A stretch of 52,435 nucleotides of DNA from Candidatus Doudnabacteria bacterium. Its GTDB lineage: Bacteria > Patescibacteriota > Doudnabacteria > UBA920 > O2-02-FULL-48-8. The DNA lies in the NCBI GenBank assembly GCA_016182875.1, contig JACPFQ010000002.1, positions 1 through 52,435 on the forward strand, in the 5' to 3' direction. The translations under genes and the position numbers were made by a program. Positions 1-6,545 of the stretch are shown here, in pieces. The notes beneath the pieces are model-generated. The model searched no databases. It had not been told where the DNA came from and saw nothing but the letters and a program-made list of their open reading frames with translations. How positions within the stretch are numbered: position 1 is the stretch's first letter; each line of letters starts with the position of its first letter.

Positions 1-142
1 ACGGCTACACTTACAACCCGCTGGACTTTTTATAAGACAATAGGGGAGAACTAACACCAAAACCCCGCCTTAAGGCGGGGTTTTGGTGTTAGTTCTCCCC
101 TATTGTCTTATAAAAAGTCCAGCGGGTTGTAAGTGTAGCCGT
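1..142. repeat. Perfect 142-bp palindrome at the window edge
   Basis: Bases 1-71 are the exact reverse complement of 72-142. The centre (between 71 and 72) is an ordinary intrinsic-terminator hairpin. The arms run far beyond it, into the last codons of the M23 peptidase gene, so bases 1-35 are a plus-strand copy of that gene's 3' end. A natural terminator does not copy coding sequence. The likeliest explanation is a fold-back at a contig end; a hairpin chromosome end is a remote alternative. Confidence 0.9.
57..87 (-). terminator. Intrinsic terminator of the M23 peptidase gene
   Basis: A 9-bp G+C-rich stem (CCCCGCCTT/AAGGCGGGG) flanked by A and T runs lies about 20 nt after the stop codon of the minus-strand M23 gene. 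It is also the centre of the edge palindrome. Confidence 0.75.
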
Positions 143-1409
143 AGGGCACCCGGTAGCTGCCAAAGATCTTGGTGAACTGTCCCTCGGCAACGTCGTAGCC
201 TTCCGCGTCAAACACGGTAAAGTGAAGATGATATCCGCGATGAGATCCGTAAAGCAGTCTCGTGGTGTTTCCCGTATTTCCCTCAAAGCCGACCAAATCA
301 CCCTGCTTTACCTCTTGCCCAGGATGGGCCTTGAAGCTGCTCAAATGGGCGTATAAAGTAATCAGCGCCCGGCCGCCGGCAATGTTGTTGTGCTTTATGG
401 CAATCCAGTTGCCGTAAGCGCCCTGGCCGGTTCCTGAGTCGAGCACCGTCCCATCCGCCGCGGCATAAATCGGAGTGCCGGCGGGACCGGCGATATCCAG
501 CCCATTATGAAAATTGTAGCCCAAACTGGTAAAGCCCGTATTGCCGTATCCCTGCGTCAGTATGCCATCCATGGGCCAAGCTAGCAAACCTTTTCTCGCC
601 GGCAGCCTCCTATTGCCGAGTTTTTTTCTTATTTCGACCTCGAGGTTGTATATTTCCTTGGAAATCTCTTCTTCCAGTCCTTCCTGTTCGGCCAGCAGTC
701 TTTGATAAATCTTTTCCTGCCCGCGCGTGTCATCCAGTATCTGCTGCTTGGCGCTTCTTTGTCCCTGCAAACCGCTTTTCGCAGTGTCCAGCTGGCCGAG
801 CAGGGCATCAAGCGTGGCTTTTTGCTTCTTCAGGTCGCGCTGCTTCTGCTCAAGTTCGATTTTCAATTGTTTGATTTCGGTCAAAATCTCGCTCGTCTTA
901 TCCTGGATGTTGCTGGAGTATTGCAGCTGGTCGATAAAATCCGTAAGATTATTGTTTTCCAAGGCAATCTCAAGCGGAGACATTTCCTGCATTTCGTTGA
1001 TTTGCCGGATAAGCTGGACCAGGTTTTCCTTTTGCTCGACAATCTCGGCCTCGGTGCGGATAATGGTTTCCGTGACTTCGGCGATATCGAGATTGGTGGC
1101 GTCGATTTTCGCTTCGGTCGATTCGATCTGCGCCTCGGTTTCGGCAATTTCCAGATTGACCAGGGCAATCTGGTTCTTAAGCGAATTGGCAAGCGCCTTT
1201 CTTTCCTTTATCTCTTGCTGCAAACCGTCAATTTTTTTGTTGATGTCATCAAGCCGCTTTTGCTTCTCCTGCTTAAGCTTCTGCAGTTCATCGACGTTCT
1301 GGCCGGCAACGGGAGCGTTGGAATAAAAACCAAACCCGAGCATTAGGACTAATGCGGCTGAGGTGATTATTTTCTTGTTATTTGGTTTCAGTTGAGTGCC
1401 AATTCTCAT
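108..1409 (-). CDS. EnvC-like murein hydrolase activator / M23 peptidase
   Basis: Predicted exported protein of 433 aa. An N-terminal hydrophobic segment (about residues 13-35) is followed by a long Glu/Lys/Gln-rich coiled coil (about 37-270) and a C-terminal LytM/M23 domain. The latter shows the family pattern: an HNGLDIAGPAGTPIYA stretch with H and D ligands, then an HLHF motif near the end. EnvC/NlpD-type proteins of this build activate or act as peptidoglycan amidases or endopeptidases during cell separation. The ATG at 1409 is preferred over one 36 nt upstream: a TTGCTC-17-TATAAT promoter (1417-1445) puts the transcription start at or 1 nt before it, so the mRNA would be leaderless. The promoter lies inside the 3' end of the upstream gene. 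Confidence 0.9.
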   Translation of the reverse strand: MRIGTQLKPNNKKIITSAALVLMLGFGFYSNAPVAGQNVDELQKLKQEKQKRLDDINKKIDGLQQEIKERKALANSLKNQIALVNLEIAETEAQIESTEAKIDATNLDIAEVTETIIRTEAEIVEQKENLVQLIRQINEMQEMSPLEIALENNNLTDFIDQLQYSSNIQDKTSEILTEIKQLKIELEQKQRDLKKQKATLDALLGQLDTAKSGLQGQRSAKQQILDDTRGQEKIYQRLLAEQEGLEEEISKEIYNLEVEIRKKLGNRRLPARKGLLAWPMDGILTQGYGNTGFTSLGYNFHNGLDIAGPAGTPIYAAADGTVLDSGTGQGAYGNWIAIKHNNIAGGRALITLYAHLSSFKAHPGQEVKQGDLVGFEGNTGNTTRLLYGSHRGYHLHFTVFDAEGYDVAEGQFTKIFGSYRVPYGYTYNPLDFL

Positions 1410-1416
1410 TACCAAT

Positions 1417-1445
1417 ATTATATCACGTTTCAAACATTTGAGCAA
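1417..1445 (-). promoter_or_regulatory. Sigma-70-type promoter giving a leaderless mRNA (M23 gene)
   Basis: The -35 TTGCTC (1445-1440) and -10 TATAAT (1422-1417) are 17 nt apart. Seven nucleotides separate the -10 from the ATG at 1409, so +1 falls at about 1409-1410. Confidence 0.65.
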
Positions 1446-1980
1446 GGCGTTTTTGGGTCATCCGCCCACGCTCCGCATCGCTCGCAGGCTTATTATCCTG
1501 CCACTCCGAAGCATAGGAATATTTTTCGCTGACTTTTATATTCTGGCCTTTTCGAATGGATGAAATGACATAAACCATGTCCTGAGGCCTAAGGCGGCGC
1601 ATGATTGCTCCCAAAATTCGTGCATCAGAAGGGTTTACCACCCCTAAGTGGCCCTCTATGATATTATTGTCAAATCTGTTCATAATCGATCTCTCGCTCG
1701 GCTTTTTCTCGCCAGGGGGCGCGTTCGGCGGCGTAAAAATCGCGGCGTCATCGCGGTTAACTATACTGTGCAGGACAGCCAAATCGACAGCGTCCTTGAA
1801 ATCGTACAGAACTATCCCCTGCTCAGTTTCCAATTTCCTGCGCATCTGCATAAATTCGGGGTCATTGCGGCTTTCGTAATCGACCGAAATACGCTGAGAT
1901 TCCAAAAGCATCTTCGCTTGCTCGCGGGCGAGGCTCTTTTCAACCGGATATCCAAATTCGGGCCGATGCACTTCTGCCAT
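1423..1980 (-). CDS. Hypothetical protein, 185 aa
   Basis: Not recognised. It is a soluble, charged protein without signal peptide or membrane segment. The N-terminal half is helix-rich, followed by a Pro-rich patch (about 82-95) and a region beginning RSIMNRFDNNIIEGHLGVV. The C-terminus is Lys/Arg-rich. Its ATG overlaps the gltX stop by one base (TAATG), so it is translationally coupled to gltX. The promoter of the M23 gene lies in its last codons. Function unknown. Confidence 0.75.
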   Translation of the reverse strand: MAEVHRPEFGYPVEKSLAREQAKMLLESQRISVDYESRNDPEFMQMRRKLETEQGIVLYDFKDAVDLAVLHSIVNRDDAAIFTPPNAPPGEKKPSERSIMNRFDNNIIEGHLGVVNPSDARILGAIMRRLRPQDMVYVISSIRKGQNIKVSEKYSYASEWQDNKPASDAERGRMTQKRLAQMFET

Positions 1981-3476
1981 TAAAATAAAAGTTCCATGGC
2001 TTTGTTAATTCTTTTCAAAATTATTTCCTTGCCATCCGGCAGGACCGCCAGCGCATCCATGACCTCAAAGGGTCCAGGGCTGGCCTCGAGGCCGGTTAGA
2101 GCCGCTCTCAGCGGCCAAAGCACTTCCCCGGTTTTAAGATTGTTTTGCGCAATCCAGTCCTTGATTTTCCTTTCAAGGACCTCTTTGCTGAAACCTGTTG
2201 AGTCGAGTGTTTGTAGAAATTGAGATAGAGCTTGGAGATTCTTTAGAATAACTTGTTTATCGGCATTTTTCCAAATCAAAAGCGGAGCATCATATTGCGG
2301 GTCAGCAAAGAAATAGCCGACTCTCTCCCCTACCTCGGATAGTTTCTTGAGCCGTTCTTGCTCAAGCAGCAAAATTTTTTCAAAAAATTGTTTCGGGTAT
2401 TTTTCAATATTTACTCCAGCTTTGACCAAATACGGCACGCATCTTGCGAACAACTCTTCAATCTTCATTCTGCGCAAGTACATGCCGTTGAGCCAATCAA
2501 GCTTGTCGAGGTCAAAAACCGAGCCAGCCTTATTGAGCTTGTCCAGAGAAAATTGCGCGACCAGCTCGCGCAGGTTGAAAATCTCTTCCGATGTCTTCGG
2601 GTTCCAGCCAAGCAGGGCCACAAAGTTAAGCAGAGCTTCGGGCAAATACCCCTTTTCCAAAAAATCCCTGACTGCAACCGCTCCTTCCCTCTTTGAAAGC
2701 TTTTTCCTCGATTTGTTCAGGAGCAGCGGCAGATGAACAAACTGCGGCGATTCCCAGCCGAACGCCGAATACAGCAAAATATGCTTCGGGGTCGAAGGAA
2801 TCCATTCCTCGCCTCGAATGACGTGGGAAATTTTCATTAAATAGTCATCCACGACCACTGACAAATGATAAGTTGGAAATCCGTTTGACTTAAGAAGAAT
2901 TTGGTCGTCGATGTCATTGCTGGAAACTTCTATTTCCCCATGCACGGCATCGGTAAACCTGATTTTTTTATCTGAGGGCACATTGAGGCGAACGACATGG
3001 GGCTCTCCCTTCTGTAATTTTTGTGTCACTTCTTCCGAGGAAAGGCTGAGGCAATGCTTGTCGTACTTAGGCGGCAGTTTTTCCGCCTGCTGCTGCTTGC
3101 GCAGTTCTTCCAGGCGCTGCGCCGTGCAGAAGCAATAGTAAGCCGCCTTCTTGGCTATTAATTCCTCGGCATGTTTTTTATAAATATCGAGCCGCTTTGA
3201 TTGCAAATACGGGCCATACTCGCCGCGCTCCTTGACACCGTTGTCCCAATAAAAACCCTCATCCGGGGTGAGCCCAAAGTCAGTCAGAGTTTGCACGATA
3301 TTCTCCAGAGCGCCGGGCACAGTGCGCTCCTGATCCGTGTCTTCGAGCCGCAGGATAAATTTGCCATTGTTTTTTCGCGCCCAGAGGAACTCGTACAGCG
3401 CAGTCCGAAGCCCGCCGACATGCAAAAATCCCGTAGGGCTAGGAGCAAACCTTGTTCTTACTTCTTGTTTTTCCAT
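1980..3476 (-). CDS. gltX: Glutamyl-tRNA synthetase (GluRS)
   Basis: Class I aminoacyl-tRNA synthetase, 498 aa, charging tRNA-Glu. The HIGH-equivalent is HVGG in PSPTGFLHVGGLRTALYEF at the N-terminus, and the KMSKS-equivalent is KLSKREGAV near residue 255. A CFC pair and a YDKHC segment about 25 residues later fit the zinc site of many GluRS. Length is normal for the family. The start overlaps the end of the WecG-type gene by 19 nt and the stop overlaps the next gene by 1 nt, so it sits in an operon. The window has a tRNA-Gln, but no gatCAB or glnS is present here to show how Gln-tRNA is made. Confidence 0.98.
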   Translation of the reverse strand: MEKQEVRTRFAPSPTGFLHVGGLRTALYEFLWARKNNGKFILRLEDTDQERTVPGALENIVQTLTDFGLTPDEGFYWDNGVKERGEYGPYLQSKRLDIYKKHAEELIAKKAAYYCFCTAQRLEELRKQQQAEKLPPKYDKHCLSLSSEEVTQKLQKGEPHVVRLNVPSDKKIRFTDAVHGEIEVSSNDIDDQILLKSNGFPTYHLSVVVDDYLMKISHVIRGEEWIPSTPKHILLYSAFGWESPQFVHLPLLLNKSRKKLSKREGAVAVRDFLEKGYLPEALLNFVALLGWNPKTSEEIFNLRELVAQFSLDKLNKAGSVFDLDKLDWLNGMYLRRMKIEELFARCVPYLVKAGVNIEKYPKQFFEKILLLEQERLKKLSEVGERVGYFFADPQYDAPLLIWKNADKQVILKNLQALSQFLQTLDSTGFSKEVLERKIKDWIAQNNLKTGEVLWPLRAALTGLEASPGPFEVMDALAVLPDGKEIILKRINKAMELLF

Positions 3477-4243
3477 TTATAAACCTTCCAAATGAACACC
3501 GGCACGGCATTCCACATTCTCGGCAGCCGCCACGGCTGGGTGATAAGCCGCCAAAGCCATTCCAGGCCCAAATTATGCATGAGTCCGGGCGCCATTAGCC
3601 TTTTGCCGGCGATATAATCGAATGTGCCGCCTAAGCCAACAGCTGCTTTCACATTAAGCCTGGCCAGAGTTTCCGAAAGCCACATTTCTTGCTCGGGAGG
3701 GGAATAAGCTATCAACAGTATATCAGAGTTGCTGGCGGCTATCTCCCCTGCCAACTGGTCGTCAAAAACATTGCCGGAGACGATCAAATTGATTTTCAAA
3801 TCCGGGAACTTGCTTTTAAGTTGGTTTGCAGCCAAGGCGGAAACGCTGACCCTTCCCCCAACCAGCGCAAGCGAATAATTTTTTTCGGACGCCAGCCTGG
3901 CGATGTCCCAGATGAGTTCACTGCCCCTTACCTGCTCTTTGATAACCGAGCGAATGTAGATTGGATTAAAAACAATTGCCAGAAGACTGGTCAGCAGGTA
4001 ATGCCCTGCGGATGATAGATACTTTGCGGCCCAAAGAATGCCTATACCATCAGGCAAAGATAAATCTGCCTTGTTTAAAGCATCTTTATACTTCTCGTTT
4101 GTCTGGGCAAAAACGATTAATTCCGAATATGGCGTGACGAGGTAGTGCGGCTGCCCTGATTTCACAAACTCGTCGATCTTGTTGATAGTTTCTGTTTTTG
4201 AGATATTATCCACTAAAACGCCAGCGATATCTATTTTGGTCAT
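3458..4243 (-). CDS. WecG/TagA/CpsF-family glycosyltransferase
   Basis: 261 aa, matching the GT26 family that transfers N-acetylmannosaminuronate or N-acetylmannosamine from UDP-sugar to undecaprenyl-PP-GlcNAc in envelope polysaccharide or teichoic-acid synthesis. The signature run is visible: a TPYSELIVFAQ strand, an Asn/Asp segment ADLSLPDGIGILWA, then PPEQEMW and GLGGTFDYIAGKR. The C-terminus LEWLWRL is typical. It probably works on the inner membrane face. The true acceptor in this organism is unknown. It overlaps gltX by 19 nt. Confidence 0.93.
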   Translation of the reverse strand: MTKIDIAGVLVDNISKTETINKIDEFVKSGQPHYLVTPYSELIVFAQTNEKYKDALNKADLSLPDGIGILWAAKYLSSAGHYLLTSLLAIVFNPIYIRSVIKEQVRGSELIWDIARLASEKNYSLALVGGRVSVSALAANQLKSKFPDLKINLIVSGNVFDDQLAGEIAASNSDILLIAYSPPEQEMWLSETLARLNVKAAVGLGGTFDYIAGKRLMAPGLMHNLGLEWLWRLITQPWRLPRMWNAVPVFIWKVYKWKNKK

Positions 4244-4283
4244 AATTCTTAAGTTAAAATAAGTTAAAATACGTTAAAGTATT
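4240..4283. repeat. Short AT-rich repeat of a GTTAAAATA unit
   Basis: Three to four imperfect copies of a 10-nt AAGTTAAAATA-like unit are followed by its inverted copy, between the ThpR stop and the WecG start. It may form a weak hairpin. Similar AT-rich micro-repeats occur elsewhere in the window. Confidence 0.5.
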
Positions 4284-4820
4284 TTAACTTTTAGCTAACC
4301 CTATTTCGAGGATCGGGTAATAATGGGGGTGGTGTAAGAGCAACCTGCTTTCGTACAGAATTACTCTATCTGCGGTAAAATTCAGATGCTGGAGCTCGTC
4401 GTGGGGAAAGTTTTCAATTCTCCTTTGAGGATTCATCACATGATCCATATGCAGGTTAGCAAGCTTAACGTGAGGATAATATGTCCTCTCCTGAAATCGG
4501 AAACCGTCAGATTCGAACACGGCTTGCATGCTGGATTGCAATTCGGCGAGCGCTTCATTTGATTTCAATGCCAGGTGAATCTGCTGGTGAAATTTGACCA
4601 AGCGATCAAAAGCGATGGAAAACTTATTTTTCTCTTTCGCGGCTTCAGGAAAAATCATTTTCACCCTTTCAACTTCCATATCAGTCAGCTCACCAAAAAA
4701 ATTAAGGGTAATGTGAAGGTTCGTAGTATTAACGTAAGCTATTGGCAGGCGGTTTTTGGTGATTTCGCCGACTTTTTTCTTGACTTCGTCCGGCAATGGA
4801 ATGGCAGTGAAAACTCTCAA
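4284..4820 (-). CDS. thpR: RNA 2',3'-cyclic phosphodiesterase (2'-5' RNA ligase family)
   Basis: 178 aa member of the 2H phosphoesterase superfamily. The two catalytic HxT/HxK-type motifs are visible as HITLNFFGEL (about residue 37) and HVKLANL (about 119). The N-terminus MRVFTAIPLP matches the family start, which supports the TTG start codon at 4820. Family members hydrolyse 2',3'-cyclic phosphate RNA ends; the in vivo role is usually unclear. It precedes the WecG gene in the same direction with a 40-nt repeat-filled gap. Confidence 0.9.
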   Translation of the reverse strand: MRVFTAIPLPDEVKKKVGEITKNRLPIAYVNTTNLHITLNFFGELTDMEVERVKMIFPEAAKEKNKFSIAFDRLVKFHQQIHLALKSNEALAELQSSMQAVFESDGFRFQERTYYPHVKLANLHMDHVMNPQRRIENFPHDELQHLNFTADRVILYESRLLLHHPHYYPILEIGLAKS

Positions 4821-4861
4821 GAGTTTAGAAATTAGATATTAGATATTAGAAATTTGGGCAC

Positions 4862-4890
4862 TTCAAATTATAGCATAAACCTGTTAAACT
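4862..4890 (+). promoter_or_regulatory. Promoter of the def/fmt operon, near-leaderless
   Basis: TTCAAA (4862-4867), a 17-nt spacer ending in TGT (extended -10), and TAAACT (4885-4890). Expected +1 is about 4897, two bases before the ATG at 4899, and there is no Shine-Dalgarno. Confidence 0.5.
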
Positions 4891-4898
4891 AGTGACGC

Positions 4899-5141
4899 AT
4901 GAAAATACAAAAAACTTACAAAAAATCCCCTTATCTCCACTCTGCCGCCCACGTGCTGGCGGATGAACTGTCAGTCAAACTCAACGACAAAAAGCATTTC
5001 GGATTTTACCTCAAGATGGCGCTTACACATGACCACGGTTTGCTGCGCGGAATTGCGGGTCAGGTTTTGGAAAGTAGTACTACCAAAAAGCCGGGAGCGC
5101 TGTTCGCTTATTTACTTAAGAAATCCAAAAATGATACTTGA
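4899..5141 (+). CDS. Small hypothetical protein, 80 aa
   Basis: Basic 80-aa protein, not recognised. It has a helical HSAAHVLADELSVKL segment followed by FYLKMALTHDHGLLRGIAGQV. Its stop lies 11 nt inside the def coding region, so the two are translationally coupled. As first gene of the def-fmt-ATPase operon behind a good promoter it is very probably real. Confidence 0.75.
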   Translation: MKIQKTYKKSPYLHSAAHVLADELSVKLNDKKHFGFYLKMALTHDHGLLRGIAGQVLESSTTKKPGALFAYLLKKSKNDT

Positions 5142-5625
5142 AATCGTCACTGTTCCCAATCCGATACTGGAGCAAAAAACCAAACCGGTCGAAAAACTCG
5201 ATCGGACAATTTTAAATTTGGCAAAAAATATGGTCGAGACCTGCCGCAACGCCCAAGGCATCGGTTTGGCCGCACCGCAAGTCGGAAAATCAATAAGGCT
5301 GTGCATCATCAATCTGGAGCACATGGGCATTCCGCCTTTTGTACTGGTAAATCCGAAAATCACTAACAGGTCATGGAAGAAAGTTGAGATGGAAGAAGGT
5401 TGTCTTTCGATTCCCGGAATCTACGGCATCGTCAAACGACCGGAAAGGATAAAGGTCAAAGCCTTAAATCTCGAAGGAAAAGAGAACGAACTCGAAGCTG
5501 ACGGCCTGCTGGCGCGTGTGATTCAGCACGAAGTTGATCACCTTGACGGCATTTTGATTACCTCAAAACTAATCCGCAGGACCGATGGCACCGAAAGTAA
5601 GGATAGAAAACAGCTCAAGGAATGA
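5131..5625 (+). CDS. def: Peptide deformylase
   Basis: 164-aa iron/zinc hydrolase that removes the formyl group from nascent protein N-termini. All three motifs are present: GIGLAAPQVG (motif I), EEGCLSIPG (motif II, metal-ligand Cys) and QHEVDHLDG (motif III, two His ligands and catalytic Glu). The ATG at 5131 (MILEIVTVPNPIL) is chosen over an upstream in-frame ATG because MILEIVTVP is the usual family N-terminus. It overlaps the upstream gene by 11 nt and fmt by 4 nt (ATGA), so formylation and deformylation genes are coupled. Confidence 0.97.
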   Translation: MILEIVTVPNPILEQKTKPVEKLDRTILNLAKNMVETCRNAQGIGLAAPQVGKSIRLCIINLEHMGIPPFVLVNPKITNRSWKKVEMEEGCLSIPGIYGIVKRPERIKVKALNLEGKENELEADGLLARVIQHEVDHLDGILITSKLIRRTDGTESKDRKQLKE

Positions 5626-6545
5626 AAATCATCTTTGCAGGCACAACTGAATTTGGAATTCCCACTTTGGAGAAACTATTAACTCTCAACTATCAACTAT
5701 TAACTGTTATTACCCAGCCAGACAAGCCAGTTGGCCGCAAAAAGCCTCTCACTCCCACGCCAATCAAACTTTGGGCGGAAAAAAATGGCATTCCTGTCCT
5801 GCAGCCAGAAAAAATTCGAAATTCGAAATTCGAAATTCGAAATTTGGACCCGGACCTGATGCTGGTCGCAGCTTATGGACAAATTATTCCTGAGGAAATA
5901 CTTAATATACCCAAATACGGCTCCATAAACATTCACGGCTCACTTCTCCCCAAGTACCGCGGCCCGACCCCGATTCAGGCAGCCATACTAAACGGCGATG
6001 ATGCCACGGGAGTAACACTCATGCTTATGGTCGAGCGTCTAGATGAAGGTCCGGTGATTGCCTCGAATGAAGTGAAAATCAAACGGCACGAAACTTTTCC
6101 ACAACTCTATGGCCGCCTATCATTAACCGCATCCGAACTCGTTGCAAAAACCCTGCCCGCATGGTTCGCAAAAAAAATTACGCCTCAACCCCAGGATAAC
6201 TCTCAGGCTGCCTATACTGGGTTTTTTGATGTTAAGTCAGGCCGAATTGACTGGACCAAAAGCGCTTCTGAGATCGACAGAAAAATCAGGGCGTTAAACC
6301 CCGAACCCGGCACCTGGACAACACTGAATAATAAATCTGTTAAAATATTAGAAGCGGAAGAAATACCGGACGAGGAGCTTATCGGACTGGCAGGCAAAAT
6401 CAGCGCCCGAAACAAACAACTTGTCGTAAAATGCCAGACTAACAGCCTAAAAATTACGAAGCTTCAGCCGGAAGGCAAAAAAATCATGCCTGGCGCGGAC
6501 TTTGCAAACGGCTTGAAAGACAAACAAAACAATATTTTTATCTAG
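5622..6545 (+). CDS. fmt: Methionyl-tRNA formyltransferase
   Basis: 307 aa; formylates Met-tRNAfMet with 10-formyl-THF. The motif SLLPKYRGPTPIQ and the nearby Asn-His-Asp catalytic region (NIHGSLLP, then the LDEGPV stretch) identify it. Two micro-repeats are read in frame: an AACTATTAA-type unit at about 5671-5707 and a TTCGAAA-type unit at 5811-5845, the latter encoding KIRNSKFEIRNLD. They look like expansions of low-complexity DNA tolerated in surface loops. Stop (6545) and the ATPase start (6546) are directly adjacent. Confidence 0.97.
   Translation: MKIIFAGTTEFGIPTLEKLLTLNYQLLTVITQPDKPVGRKKPLTPTPIKLWAEKNGIPVLQPEKIRNSKFEIRNLDPDLMLVAAYGQIIPEEILNIPKYGSINIHGSLLPKYRGPTPIQAAILNGDDATGVTLMLMVERLDEGPVIASNEVKIKRHETFPQLYGRLSLTASELVAKTLPAWFAKKITPQPQDNSQAAYTGFFDVKSGRIDWTKSASEIDRKIRALNPEPGTWTTLNNKSVKILEAEEIPDEELIGLAGKISARNKQLVVKCQTNSLKITKLQPEGKKIMPGADFANGLKDKQNNIFI
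5811..5845. repeat. TTCGAAA-type tandem micro-repeat inside fmt
   Basis: About four units of AAATTCG follow one another; the unit contains the palindrome TTCGAA. It is in frame and changes fmt by roughly a dozen residues. Confidence 0.8.

Noticed and set aside
702-1346. Long plus-strand ORFs opposite the coiled-coil part of the M23 gene
   Set aside because: Antisense of a Glu/Lys/Gln-rich coiled coil commonly gives open Leu/Phe-rich frames; no other support.
4963-5130. Longer def start at 4963
   Set aside because: It overlaps the 80-aa gene completely and adds non-family sequence; MILEIVTVP is the usual deformylase start.
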